This document shows, in pieces, positions 8,435 through 16,953 of a DNA stretch of 64,000 bases (positions within the stretch are counted from its first letter, which is position 1; each line of letters begins with the position of its first letter). Under the pieces are notes generated by a model. That model saw nothing but the letters and a program-made list of their open reading frames with translations, made no database searches and was not told the origin of the DNA. Source of the DNA: ZC4RG30 sp963777735 (lineage in GTDB: Bacteria > Pseudomonadota > Gammaproteobacteria > Steroidobacterales > Steroidobacteraceae); contig CAVZRQ010000010.1 of assembly GCA_963777735.1 (NCBI GenBank), positions 62,001 through 126,000 on the forward strand. Reading direction: 5' to 3'. The position numbers and the translations under genes are program-made.

Positions 8435-8614
8435 GTGGGAAAAGGTGATCGCAGGACCCGTCGCGGCAAGATTTACGCCGGTTCATTCGGCAAGCTGCGT
8501 CCGAAGGACCCCAAGGCGGCTGCCGTAAAGAAGCCCGCAGCAACCACCCGCGCTCCGGCCAAGGCTGCCGCGAAGCCGGCTGCCAAGACTGCCGCGAAGA
8601 AGTCCAAGGCCTGA
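8435..8614 (+). CDS. Small ribosomal protein bTHX-like
   Basis: This 59-residue basic protein begins GKGDRRTRRGKIYAGSFGK, the signature of the 30S subunit protein THX, and ends with an Ala/Lys-rich tail (repeated AAKPAAK-like units). The family binds 16S rRNA in the small-subunit head. I chose GTG at 8435 because GGAG sits 6-7 bases upstream and the family N-terminus starts at this glycine; an in-frame TTG at 8423 would add four non-conserved residues. The Lys/Ala tail is longer than in the Thermus protein but common in proteobacterial versions. Confidence 0.88.
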   Translation: MGKGDRRTRRGKIYAGSFGKLRPKDPKAAAVKKPAATTRAPAKAAAKPAAKTAAKKSKA

Positions 8615-8622
8615 AGCCTTCG

Positions 8623-8642
8623 CCGGGCCCTCAAGGGCCCGG
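8623..8642 (+). terminator. GC-rich hairpin after the THX gene
   Basis: CCGGGCCC, loop TCAA, GGGCCCGG forms a perfect 8-bp stem nine bases after the THX stop. No T-run follows. Further palindromes (8661-8674 and 8676-8690) fill the rest of the gap before the convergent hslU gene, so this is probably a bidirectional termination region. Confidence 0.55.
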
Positions 8643-8722
8643 GTGCCAGCTGGACGCGACCTGCCCCGGGGCAGCGCCTGTCTGTCAGGCGGCGACCAGC
8701 AGGCCGCGCTCCGCAGCGCGCC

Positions 8723-10055
8723 TTACAGGATGTAGCGGCTCAGGTCCTCGTCCTTGGCGAGCGCCGTCAGGTGCTCGTCCACATAGGCTGAATTGACGGT
8801 AACCGTCGTGCCGGCCTTGTCGGCCGCCTCGTACGAGGCGCTGTCCAGCAACCGCTCCATGACCGTGTGCAGCCGCCGGGCGCCGATGTTCTCGGTGCGC
8901 TCGTTGACCTGCCAGGCCACCTCGGCCAGCCGCCGCACGCCATCCGGCGTGAATTCCAGGTTCACCGACTCCGTGCCCATCAGGGCGCGGTACTGCGCCG
9001 TGAGCGAGGCATCGGGCTCGGTGAGGATGCGCACGAAATCATCCGCCGTCAGCGGCTCGAGCTCCACCCGGATCGGCAGGCGACCCTGCAGTTCGGGGAT
9101 CAGGTCCGACGGCTTTGACATATGGAAGGCGCCCGAGGCGATGAACAGGATGTGGTCGGTCTTGATCGTGCCGAACTTGGTCGACACGGTGCAGCCCTCG
9201 ACCAGCGGCAGCAGATCGCGCTGCACGCCTTCGCGCGAGACATCCGCGCCGGTGGTGTCCTGGCGGCGCGCGATCTTGTCGATCTCGTCGATGAACACGA
9301 TGCCGTTCTGCTCGGCATTGTGCAGCGCCGTGGCGCGGATCTCCTCTTCGTTCACGAGCTTGCCGGCTTCTTCATCCAGCAGCAGCCGGCGCGCATCGCG
9401 CACCTTCACGCGCCGCGGCTTGCTGCGGCCCTGCGCCGAGGTTCGCGAACATCTGCGAGAGCTGCTGCTGCATTTCTTCCATGCCGGGCGGCGCCATGAT
9501 CTCGACGCCGGCGGGATTCATGCTGACTTCGATCTCGATTTCGCGATCATCCAGCGAGCCTTCGCGCAGCATCTTGCGGAAGCGCTGCCGCGTTTCGGCA
9601 TCGCGCGGCTGCGCCGGTTCGTCGGTGGAAAATCCCATCGGCGCGCGCGGGCGCGGCAGCAGCGCATCGAGCACGCGTTCTTCGGCGGCATCGGCCGCGC
9701 GTTCACCCACGCGCGCCTTCGCTTCTTCACGCGTCATCTTCACGGCCACTTCCACCAGATCCTTGATGATGGAATCGACCTCGCGGCCGACATAACCCAC
9801 CTCGGTGAACTTGGTGGCTTCCACCTTCACGAATGGCGCCTTCGCGAGCTTCGCCAGGCGGCGCGCGATCTCGGTCTTGCCGCAGCCGGTGGGCCCGATC
9901 ATCAGGATGTTCTTCGGCGTGATCTCGTGCCGCATCGGCTCTTCGATCTGCATGCGGCGCCAGCGGTTGCGCAGCGCGATGGCGACCGCACGCTTCGCGG
10001 CCTGCTGGCCGACGATGTGCTTGTCGAGTTCCGTCACGATGTCGCGCGGCGTCAT
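8723..10055 (-). CDS. hslU: HslU, ATPase of the HslUV protease (one frameshift)
   Basis: Read across one break, this is a full-length HslU of about 443 residues. The N-terminal part (10055 down to about 9438) carries IVGQQAAKRAVAIALRNRWRR, Walker A GPTGCGKT and FVKVEATKFTEVGYVGREV. The C-terminal part (about 9428 to 8723) carries KVRDARRLLLDEEAGKLVN, Walker B IVFIDEIDKI and the C-terminal DLSRYIL that docks into HslV. One extra base between about 9428 and 9438 explains the shift; removing it restores an LGQGRSKPRR-type linker. HslU unfolds substrates for HslV. It overlaps the hslV stop by 4 bases. A sequencing insertion is more likely than true inactivation because hslV is intact. Confidence 0.93.
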
Positions 10056-10594
10056 GACAGCTCCTCGATGGTGAGGTTGCGGTTGGTGTAGATGCAGGTG
10101 TCGGCGGCGATGTTCAGGGATTTCTCGACCACCTCGCGCGCCGACAGCGTGGTGTTCTCGAACAGCGCGCGCGCGGCGGACTGCGCGAACGGGCCGCCGG
10201 AACCGATGGCTGCCAGCGGCAGCTCGGGCTCGATCACATCGCCATTGCCGGAAATCACATACAGGCTGGTGGGATCGCCCACGAGCAGCAGCGCTTCGAG
10301 GCGCCGCAGGTAACGATCCTGCCGCCAGTCCTTGGCGAGCTCGATGGCCGCGCGGGTGAGGTTGCCGAACTTCTGCAGCTTGCCTTCGAAGCGCTCGAAC
10401 AGCGTGAACGCATCGGCCGTGCCACCGGCAAACCCGGCCAGCACCTTGCCCTCGTACAGCCGGCGCACCTTGCGGGCATTGCCCTTCATCACGGTGTTGC
10501 CCAGCGTCACCTGGCCATCGCCGCCCAGGGCGAGAACGCCATCGCGGCGCACCGCCAGGATGGTGGTGCTGTGGGGATCGAATCGCTCGCTCAT
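10052..10594 (-). CDS. hslV: HslV, threonine peptidase subunit of the HslUV protease
   Basis: This 180-residue N-terminal-nucleophile hydrolase has TTILAVRRDG at its processing site, followed by ALGGDGQVTLGNTVMKG, FAGGTADAFTLFERF and GSGGPFAQSAARAL. The catalytic Thr is preceded by a nine-residue leader (MSERFDPHS) that must be removed; E. coli HslV has only the initiator Met. Short leaders are known in other lineages, including xanthomonads. The ATG at 10594 has GGAG-like sequence just upstream. It precedes hslU in an hslV-hslU operon and follows xerC on the same strand across a hairpin. Confidence 0.96.
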   Translation of the reverse strand: MSERFDPHSTTILAVRRDGVLALGGDGQVTLGNTVMKGNARKVRRLYEGKVLAGFAGGTADAFTLFERFEGKLQKFGNLTRAAIELAKDWRQDRYLRRLEALLLVGDPTSLYVISGNGDVIEPELPLAAIGSGGPFAQSAARALFENTTLSAREVVEKSLNIAADTCIYTNRNLTIEELS

Positions 10595-10624
10595 GAGGCT
10601 CCTTGCAGGGATGCTTGCCGCCAG

Positions 10625-10647
10625 CAACAAAACGGGCCGGAAGGCCC
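10625..10647 (-). terminator. Probable intrinsic terminator after xerC
   Basis: Read on the minus strand, GGGCC, loop TTCC, GGCCC is followed by GTTTTGTT. The stem begins at the xerC stop codon. It would separate the dapF-DUF484-xerC unit from hslV-hslU, although the 5-bp stem is short and read-through is likely. Confidence 0.5.
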
Positions 10648-11570
10648 TAGCGAATTTTGCGGCGGGCGCGCGGATGCGCCTCATCGTAAATATGGGCCAG
10701 GTGCTGGAAATCAAGGTGGGTGTAGACCTGCGTGGTGCTGATGTCGGCGTGCCCGAGCAGCTCCTGCACGCCGCGCAGGTCGTGGCTGGATTCCAGCAGG
10801 TGGGTGGCGAAGGAATGCCGGAACAGGTGGGGATGCAGGCGGATGGGCAGCCCCTGCTGGCGCGCCAGCTGGGCGAGGCGCAGCTGGATGGCGCGGGACC
10901 CGAGCCGACGGCCGTTCTGGCCGAGGAACACGGCCTTCTCGCCGTCCTTCGCGAATTCCGGGCGGAGGGCGAGCCAGGCGCGGATGGCGACCACGGCCTG
11001 GGAACCCACGGGGACGATCCTCACCTTCGAGCCCTTGCCGGTGACCCGCACGGTGCGATCGGTGAGGTCGAGCGCTGCAAGGTCGAGGCTGGTGAGTTCG
11101 GCCAGGCGCAGGCCGGAGGAATACAGCAGCTCCATGATGGCGAGGTCGCGCGTGGCGAGGCGCGGATCGCCCACCACCTGCGCCGGTGCGGCCGGCTCCA
11201 GCACCCGCGCCATCTGGTCGGCGTCCAGGGTGTGAGGAAGACGCTTGCCCACCTTGGGTGCCTTCACGTCCATGGCCGGGTTGTTCGCGCACAGGCCTTC
11301 GCGCTGCAGGTACTGGAAGAACGAGCGGATGGCCGACAGGCGACGCTGGATGCTGCGCGGACCGAGGCCACCGGCATGGCTGCGGGCGGCGAAGCTGCGG
11401 ATGTGGCCGTGATCGAGCGCGGGCCATTCTTCGAGGCCCTGTTTGTCGCACCACTCGGCCAGCGCCGCGAGGTCGCGTTGATAGGCGGCGCCCGTGTGGC
11501 CGGAGAGACGCCGCTCCTGCGCCAGATGACGCAGGAACTGCGCGCGCGCTTCAGTCGCGCGCGAGTGCAT
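10647..11570 (-). CDS. xerC: XerC tyrosine recombinase
   Basis: This 307-residue recombinase has a SAM-like N-terminal core-binding domain and a C-terminal catalytic domain. Catalytic residues are visible in order: Arg in SSGLRLAEL, Lys in VTGKGSKVR, HLFRHSFATHLL (His and Arg), LLGH and the nucleophile Tyr in TTQVYTHLD. XerC with XerD resolves chromosome dimers at dif under FtsK control. The dapF-DUF484-xerC order is the standard gammaproteobacterial one and supports XerC over XerD or an integron integrase. Its 5' end overlaps the DUF484 gene by 20 bases. Confidence 0.95.
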   Translation of the reverse strand: MHSRATEARAQFLRHLAQERRLSGHTGAAYQRDLAALAEWCDKQGLEEWPALDHGHIRSFAARSHAGGLGPRSIQRRLSAIRSFFQYLQREGLCANNPAMDVKAPKVGKRLPHTLDADQMARVLEPAAPAQVVGDPRLATRDLAIMELLYSSGLRLAELTSLDLAALDLTDRTVRVTGKGSKVRIVPVGSQAVVAIRAWLALRPEFAKDGEKAVFLGQNGRRLGSRAIQLRLAQLARQQGLPIRLHPHLFRHSFATHLLESSHDLRGVQELLGHADISTTQVYTHLDFQHLAHIYDEAHPRARRKIR

Positions 11571-12240
11571 CGCTGATCAGTTCACCCAGCAGCGCCAGGA
11601 AATCCGTGCTCATGCCGGGATGGAAGCGCTCGCGATTGAGGCTGCCCAGCACCAGCAGCCCGATGGGTGCCTCGCCCGTCAGTGGCACCAGTGCCACCGA
11701 GCCCACGCTGCCGCTGTCGGGTCCGAAGATGAAGTCGCGCTGTGTGTCGCGGATCTGGCCGCAACGCGGCTTGCCGGTGGTGAGCAGGTTCTCGAAGCCG
11801 TTGAGGTTCTGGTCGTTCGCCGCCACCGGGCGCACGAAGCGCAGGTCGGCGGTGTCGGCGCCGGCGTTGAACAGCAGCAGCACCGTCTGGCTGGTGTCGA
11901 AATCCTCGCGGAAGCCGCGTTCGATCTGGGTGAGGATCTCGCGCCGCGTCGGCGCGCGCATCAGCCGGCGCGTGAAGCGGTGGATCTTGGCCGTGAGTGC
12001 TTCGTTGGAGCGCGCGATGCCCACGAGTTCCGTCAGCCGCGAATCCGCCGTCTGGTTCTTCTCGCGCAGCACTTCGATCTGCCGCTCGACCAGCGACACG
12101 GCACCGCCACTGTTATGCGGCAGCCGCAGGCCCGCGAGCAGTTCGGCATTGCGCTGGAAGAACTCCGGATTGGCGCGCAGCCAGCTGGCGATGTCTTCGT
12201 CGGCCAGGGTGGTTTCATTGCGCGCAGGGGAAGTGGTCAT
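11551..12240 (-). CDS. DUF484 family protein (GAF-like)
   Basis: This 229-residue protein has the DUF484 layout: an N-terminal helical part with DEDIASWLRANPEFFQR and the LPH segment, then a coiled coil (SLVERQIEVLREKN), then a GAF-like domain (VALVPLTGEAPIGLLVLGS). It sits between dapF and xerC, the conserved location of E. coli yigA. The function is unknown; GAF domains often bind small ligands. The ATG at 12240 was chosen because it gives the conserved N-terminus. It overlaps xerC by 20 bases. Confidence 0.9.
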   Translation of the reverse strand: MTTSPARNETTLADEDIASWLRANPEFFQRNAELLAGLRLPHNSGGAVSLVERQIEVLREKNQTADSRLTELVGIARSNEALTAKIHRFTRRLMRAPTRREILTQIERGFREDFDTSQTVLLLFNAGADTADLRFVRPVAANDQNLNGFENLLTTGKPRCGQIRDTQRDFIFGPDSGSVGSVALVPLTGEAPIGLLVLGSLNRERFHPGMSTDFLALLGELISDALARD

Positions 12241-12265
12241 GAATGCAGATGCTCCGGAGATGGAT

Positions 12266-13111
12266 TCAGGGTTGGACCGGGAGATCGAACCGCCCGGTGA
12301 AAGATACTTCAGCAGGGCCTTCGAGCCATAGCGTGTGCCCGGGGCCGGGCCAGCGGATCTGCAGCGAACCACCGGGCAGATCGACCTGCACGCTGCCATC
12401 CAGCAGTCCGTCGCGGATGCCAGTGGCCACTGCGGCGCAGGCGCCGGTGCCGCAGGCCTGGGTCTCGCCCACACCGCGTTCGAACACGCGCAGGCGGATG
12501 TGGCCGCGATTCAGGATCTGCCGGAACCCCACGTTCACGCGGCGCGCGAAACGCGGATGGATCTCGAGCGCGGCGCCGAGTGTGCCGACCGGCGCGGTGG
12601 CCACATCCGGCACTTCGATGACGGCGTGCGGGTTGCCCATCGAGGCGATGGCGAACTCCGCACGCTGGCCCTGCACATCGATCAGGTAGTGCGGGCCCGG
12701 CTGACCGGCCGTGTCGAAGGCCGATGCCTGCGGAGAGAAATCCGGTTCACCCATGTCGACGGACACCTCGCCCGGCGCGCCCAGCACCGCATGGATGACG
12801 CCGGCAGGACTTTCGAGCGCCAGCTGGCCGTTGCGCGCCAGGCCGCGCAGCCGCAGCAGTTCGGCGAGGCAGCGCACGCCATTGCCGCATTGCTCCACCT
12901 CACCGCCATTGGCATTGAAGATGCGGTAATAGGCGAGGGTGTTGGCGCTGTGCGGCGGCTCGAGCACCAGCGCCTGGTCGAAGCCGATGCCGCGAAAGCG
13001 GTCGGAAAGGTGGCGCCACTGCGCGGGCGAGAGGCCAAGCCCGTTGGCCGGCGCATCGAGCACGATGAAATCGTTGCCGAGGCCGTGCATCTTGGTGAAC
13101 TCGAACTGCAT
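12266..13111 (-). CDS. dapF: Diaminopimelate epimerase DapF
   Basis: This 281-residue enzyme converts LL- to meso-diaminopimelate for peptidoglycan and lysine synthesis. The two catalytic cysteines are visible in EQCGNGVRC and QACGTGACAAVA, and the N-terminus has MHGLGNDFIVLD, typical of the family. The ATG at 13111 gives the normal start (MQFEFTKMHGLGND); an upstream in-frame start adds eight unconserved residues. It is first in the dapF-DUF484-xerC unit, with 25 bases to the next gene. The response regulator gene ends 28 bases upstream on the same strand. Confidence 0.97.
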   Translation of the reverse strand: MQFEFTKMHGLGNDFIVLDAPANGLGLSPAQWRHLSDRFRGIGFDQALVLEPPHSANTLAYYRIFNANGGEVEQCGNGVRCLAELLRLRGLARNGQLALESPAGVIHAVLGAPGEVSVDMGEPDFSPQASAFDTAGQPGPHYLIDVQGQRAEFAIASMGNPHAVIEVPDVATAPVGTLGAALEIHPRFARRVNVGFRQILNRGHIRLRVFERGVGETQACGTGACAAVATGIRDGLLDGSVQVDLPGGSLQIRWPGPGHTLWLEGPAEVSFTGRFDLPVQP

Positions 13112-13138
13112 CCTGCAAGGATACACCGCTGGCACAGC

Positions 13139-13858
13139 CTATAAACGCGTCTTGAGCTCCGCGACCAGGCGACGGCTGACCTGCATCGGCTCACTCACGC
13201 CGCGCAGCCGGATGAGGTGGTGGCCCTCGGCATTGCGCTCCACGGCCTCGATGAAGCTGCGATTCACCAGCGCGCTGCGGTGGATGCGCACGAAGCGATC
13301 GCCGAACTCCGCTTCCAGCGTGCGCAGCGAATCATCGATGAGGTCTTCGCCGCCGGTGTGATGCACGGTGGTGTATTTCTGTTCGGCCACGAGGCGGATG
13401 ACATCCTCGAGTCGCAGCAGCTTGATGCCATCGCGCTGCCGCACCGACAGATGTGTACGTGGTGCCTGCCCCGCGACACTGCCCAGCTGCCGCAGCGTCA
13501 GCCGCTGCGCGCGTTCGGTGGCGGCGGCGAGCTTCTCCTTGCGTACCGGCTTCAGCAGATAACCCACGGCCTCGGCTTCGAACGCATCCATCGCGTGTTC
13601 GTCATGCGCGGTGATGAAGATGATGGCGGGGGGCTCGTCGAGAGTGCCGAGATGCCGCGCGAGTTCGAGGCCCGACATGCCCGGCATGCGCACGTCGAGG
13701 TACAGCAGATCAGGCTCCAGCTCCTCGATCTTCTGCAGCGCTTCGGTGGCATTGCGGGCCTCGCCCACCACTTCCACCTGGCCGAGCTCGCGCAGCAGCG
13801 CGGCCAGTCGGTCGCGCGCCGGCTGTTCGTCGTCGACGACCAGCGCGCGCAGGCTCAC
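13139..13858 (-). CDS. LytTR-family response regulator (AlgR-like)
   Basis: This 239-residue protein has a receiver domain with the acidic pocket in ALVVDDEQPARDRL, phosphoacceptor Asp in LLYLDVRMPGMSG, the Thr of ITAHDEH and the Lys of LLKPVRKEKL. A LytTR DNA-binding domain follows (FVRIHRSALVNRSFIEAVE). It is the partner of the adjacent sensor. The GTG start overlaps the kinase stop (GTGA), so the pair is coupled. In pseudomonads the equivalent AlgZ/AlgR pair controls alginate and type IV pili; the target here is unknown, since no such genes are in view. Confidence 0.93.
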   Translation of the reverse strand: MSLRALVVDDEQPARDRLAALLRELGQVEVVGEARNATEALQKIEELEPDLLYLDVRMPGMSGLELARHLGTLDEPPAIIFITAHDEHAMDAFEAEAVGYLLKPVRKEKLAAATERAQRLTLRQLGSVAGQAPRTHLSVRQRDGIKLLRLEDVIRLVAEQKYTTVHHTGGEDLIDDSLRTLEAEFGDRFVRIHRSALVNRSFIEAVERNAEGHHLIRLRGVSEPMQVSRRLVAELKTRL

Positions 13859-14937
13859 TGCATCATCTCCGGCGAAACATGGATCTCCGGAAAGCGCAGC
13901 TGCACCACGTATTCATCGCCTTCGCGACCGGCGGTGACCTCTGCGCGCGCGCCGAACAGCAGGCTGAGCCGTTCGCGGATGTTGTCGAGCGCGATGCCGT
14001 GCCCGGAGCGTGCCATGGCGTTATCCAGTGGCATGGGGTTGCGCACCCGCAGCAGCACGATGCCATCGATGCTGTGGCCTTCGACGATCACCTCGCCACC
14101 CCCATCGAGATTCTCCACGCCATGGCCGATGGCGTTCTCGAGCAGCGGCTGTACGGTGAGTGCCGGAATCAGCGCGCGCATGGGCAGATCATTCACCAGC
14201 CAGCGCACGCGCAGTCGATCGCCCATGCGCAGTTGTTCGATGCGCTGGTAGATGCGCGCTGATTCCAGCTCTTCCTTCAGGCTGATCAGGCTGCGCTTCT
14301 CGCTGAGATTGGCACGGAACAGGTCGGCCAGATCCTGCACGGCTTCCTCGGCCTGCGCCGGATTGCTGCGGGTCAGCGCGGCGATGGTGTTCATGCTGTT
14401 GTAGAGAAAGTGTGGCCGGATGCGCGCCTGCAGTGCATTGACGCGCGAGCGGGCCTGGCTCTCGACGTTCAGGCGCCACTGCTGCGAGACATAGAAGTAG
14501 CGCAGCGCCAGACCGCTCACGATCAAACCGATGAGCAGATTGCGCGTCAGGAACAGCCAGCGTTCTGGCGGCGCGGCACCAAGCATGCCGAAGGGGTTCA
14601 GCGCGGCGCTGGACATGATCCAGAAGGCAAGGTCGGAAATGGCGACTACCAGTGCGCCGATGATCCCCAGAACCATCAATGCGCCGATGGTGGCGTTGCG
14701 GGTTGCGATGTGCCGGCGCGAAACGCAGAGCAGCGCTGCGCCGGCCATGCCCGTCCAGACCAGGAACAATACGTTGCGTGCGAGTTCAGTCCAGAACGCC
14801 GCGCCGAAGCCGACGCTGGACAGTGCCAGCAACAGGGCGGTCAGCGTGACGATCAGCAGCACCGCCAGCACCGCCCGTGGCGCGCAGAAATCCGGAAGAA
14901 GCAGGCGGTGCGCTGTGGTGGCAGGCACGGGTGTCAC
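13855..14937 (-). CDS. LytS/AlgZ-type sensor histidine kinase
   Basis: This 360-residue membrane kinase has several N-terminal hydrophobic segments (about residues 18-140), then the His_kinase domain with the H-box ARIRPHFLYNSMNTIAAL and an ATP-binding domain (LLENAIGHGVENLDGGG, GIALDNIRERLSLLFG). The H-box histidine in PHFLYN is the expected phosphorylation site. No periplasmic sensory domain is obvious, so the signal may be sensed in the membrane. The start is GTG at 14937. It precedes and overlaps the response regulator gene. Confidence 0.92.
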   Translation of the reverse strand: MTPVPATTAHRLLLPDFCAPRAVLAVLLIVTLTALLLALSSVGFGAAFWTELARNVLFLVWTGMAGAALLCVSRRHIATRNATIGALMVLGIIGALVVAISDLAFWIMSSAALNPFGMLGAAPPERWLFLTRNLLIGLIVSGLALRYFYVSQQWRLNVESQARSRVNALQARIRPHFLYNSMNTIAALTRSNPAQAEEAVQDLADLFRANLSEKRSLISLKEELESARIYQRIEQLRMGDRLRVRWLVNDLPMRALIPALTVQPLLENAIGHGVENLDGGGEVIVEGHSIDGIVLLRVRNPMPLDNAMARSGHGIALDNIRERLSLLFGARAEVTAGREGDEYVVQLRFPEIHVSPEMMQ

Positions 14938-14968
14938 TCGCCGCTCAGTCCGGCGAAATGCGTTTCAG

Positions 14969-15421
14969 TCAGGGCCCGCAGGCCAGATCGCGGGCGCTGC
15001 GTGCTTCGAGCCGGGCGGCATCGATCTCGGCGTCGTTCAGGAAGACCTTGTTGCCCTTGTCGTCGGTCCGCGTGATCCGGCGTGCCTGCACGGCATTGGC
15101 ATAGGCCACTTTCGCCTTTTCACATTGCTGGGCTTTGGCTACTGCGGCTTCCTGACGCACCTGCTGCACGGTCTCGCTGCTCAGGGCGGGAGCTTCGTTG
15201 GTGTAGGTGGGCAGGGTCGAGGGGCTGGGGCTGACTTGCTCCACCGGCCGGGTTGGCGGCGCCTGCGGCCGACCGGTGTTGCGCACCAGCTCGGCGCCCG
15301 GCTGCGGCTGATCGGAGAAATGCCAGATGCCGTTGGCATCCTTCCAGCGATACACCTCGCCGGCGGCGAATGCGGTGGACCCGAGCAGGGCGATGGCGGT
15401 GATGGCGAAAGCTTTGAGCAT
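14969..15421 (-). CDS. Exported DUF4124 domain protein
   Basis: This 150-residue protein has a signal peptide (AFAITAIALLGSTAFAAGE) followed directly by VYRWKDANGIWHFSDQP, the DUF4124 motif, which is common in gammaproteobacterial periplasmic proteins. A Pro-rich middle and a helical C-terminus with a cysteine follow. Function is unknown; DUF4124 is often found with envelope and cell wall genes. It is transcribed toward the sensor kinase gene, 31 bases away, and may share its transcript. Confidence 0.85.
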   Translation of the reverse strand: MLKAFAITAIALLGSTAFAAGEVYRWKDANGIWHFSDQPQPGAELVRNTGRPQAPPTRPVEQVSPSPSTLPTYTNEAPALSSETVQQVRQEAAVAKAQQCEKAKVAYANAVQARRITRTDDKGNKVFLNDAEIDAARLEARSARDLACGP

Positions 15422-15529
15422 GATTTTCTCCGCGGAAAGTATCGCCCCCGCCGCGCATTGGCCTTGTGATGTTCATCACATTCACGGGAGCCGATGCCGG
15501 GGGCGCGCGATTACCGGGACAGTCTCCAC

Positions 15530-15569
15530 AAAAGAAAAAGCCCCGGCAACTCTGCAGTTGCCGGGGCCT
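15530..15569 (-). terminator. Intrinsic terminator downstream of amt
   Basis: On the minus strand a perfect stem (GCCCCGGCAACT against AGTTGCCGGGGC, short loop) is followed by TTTTTCTTTT. It lies about 30 bases after the amt stop and ends the PII-amt transcript. Confidence 0.9.
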
Positions 15570-15601
15570 CCAGGGAAGGTCAGACCTTCCGGATCAGGCG
15601 A

Positions 15602-16933
15602 TCAGTCGTAAGCCCGCTCGCCGTGCTCGGCGACGTCGAGGCCTTCGCGCTCCACTTCCTCGGTCGGACGCAGGCCGATCGTGAACTTGAGCAGGTAGAA
15701 GATGATCGCAGTGACCACGCCCGACCAGACCAGCGAGAACAGCACGCCCTCGGCCTGGATGACGGTCTGTGCACCGATGCTCTCGAAGCCGCCTACGCCG
15801 CCCAGCGAGGGGTGGCCCAGGATGCCGCAGGACATGGCGCCGACGATGCCGCCGACGCAGTGCACGCCGAACACATCGAGCGAATCGTCGTACTTCAGCG
15901 CCTTCTTGAGGCCGTTGACCGCCCACATGCAGACCAGCGCCACGATGATGCCGAGGATGATCGCGCCGCCGGGGCTCAGCACGCCGCAGGCCGGCGTGAT
16001 GGCCACGAGGCCCGCCACCGCACCCGAAGCTGCACCCAGCATGGTCGGCTTGCCGCGGAAGATCCACTCGGCCAGCGACCAGACCGCAGCGGCCGTGGCA
16101 GCGCAGACGTAGGTGTTGAGGAACACGAGGCCAGCACCGTTGTTGGCTTCGAGGCCCGAACCGACGTTGAAGCCGAACCAGCCCACCCACAGCAGGGCGG
16201 CGCCGATCATCACGTAGGGCACGTTGTGCGGGGGCATGGCCACCGTACCGTAACCCGAGCGCTTGCCGACGATCAGGGCGCCGACGAGGCCCGCGATACC
16301 GGCATTGATGTGCACCACGGTGCCACCGGCGTAGTCCAGGGCGCCTGCCTTGAACAGCCAGCCTTCGGCGTACCACACGGCGCGCGCGATCGGCAGGTAG
16401 GAGAAGGTGAACCAGAGCACCGCGAAGATCAGCACCGCGGAGAACTTGGTGCGTTCGGCGAAGGCGCCGACGGCCAGTGCCGTGGTGATGGCCGCGAAGG
16501 TGGCCTGGAAGGCTACGAACACGTACTCAGGAATGACCACGCCTTCGGAGAAGGTGGCGGCGTTGGTGTCCGCCCCGATACCCGACAACATGAAGCGGCT
16601 GGCGTCACCGATCCACTGGCCGGGGCCAGCGAACGCGAAGCTGTAACCGTAAACAACCCACAGGACCGTGAGCAACGAGAAAGTAACGAAGACCTGCATG
16701 GACAGCGACAGCACGTTCTTGGAACGCACCATGCCGCCGTAGAACAGGGCCAGGCCCGGTACGGCCATCATGATGACGAGCAACGTGCACACCATCATGA
16801 ACGCCGTGTCGCCCTTGTCGGGCGTCGGCGCGGCTTCCTCCGCTCCGGCCAGGGCCGGCAGCGTAGCCAATGCTACGGTCAATGCGCCTCGCGTCCATCG
16901 CGAGGCTGTAATCGAGGCGAGATCAATGCGCAT
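15602..16933 (-). CDS. amt: Amt-family ammonium transporter
   Basis: This 443-residue inner-membrane protein has a cleavable N-terminal signal (ending near LPALAGAEEA) and about eleven hydrophobic segments. Family signatures include VPGLALFYGGMVRSKN, DYAGGTVVHINAGIAGLVGAL (the conserved pore His region) and FGVHCVGGIVGAM with the second pore His. Amt trimers conduct ammonium, and PII proteins normally close them by inserting the T-loop. It lies 20 bases after the PII gene, in the usual glnK-amtB order, and should share the sigma-54 promoter upstream of that gene. The PII partner is unusual (see that entry). Confidence 0.96.
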   Translation of the reverse strand: MRIDLASITASRWTRGALTVALATLPALAGAEEAAPTPDKGDTAFMMVCTLLVIMMAVPGLALFYGGMVRSKNVLSLSMQVFVTFSLLTVLWVVYGYSFAFAGPGQWIGDASRFMLSGIGADTNAATFSEGVVIPEYVFVAFQATFAAITTALAVGAFAERTKFSAVLIFAVLWFTFSYLPIARAVWYAEGWLFKAGALDYAGGTVVHINAGIAGLVGALIVGKRSGYGTVAMPPHNVPYVMIGAALLWVGWFGFNVGSGLEANNGAGLVFLNTYVCAATAAAVWSLAEWIFRGKPTMLGAASGAVAGLVAITPACGVLSPGGAIILGIIVALVCMWAVNGLKKALKYDDSLDVFGVHCVGGIVGAMSCGILGHPSLGGVGGFESIGAQTVIQAEGVLFSLVWSGVVTAIIFYLLKFTIGLRPTEEVEREGLDVAEHGERAYD

Positions 16934-16953
16934 ATGCGACTCCCAGCTGTTCT

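Noticed and set aside
8661..8690. Short palindromes as a regulatory operator
   Set aside because: They sit between convergent genes with no start codon nearby, so termination is the simpler reading.
9428..9438. Programmed ribosomal frameshifting in hslU
   Set aside because: No slippery heptamer or downstream pseudoknot was evident, and hslU is not known to use frameshifting; a one-base insertion explains it better.
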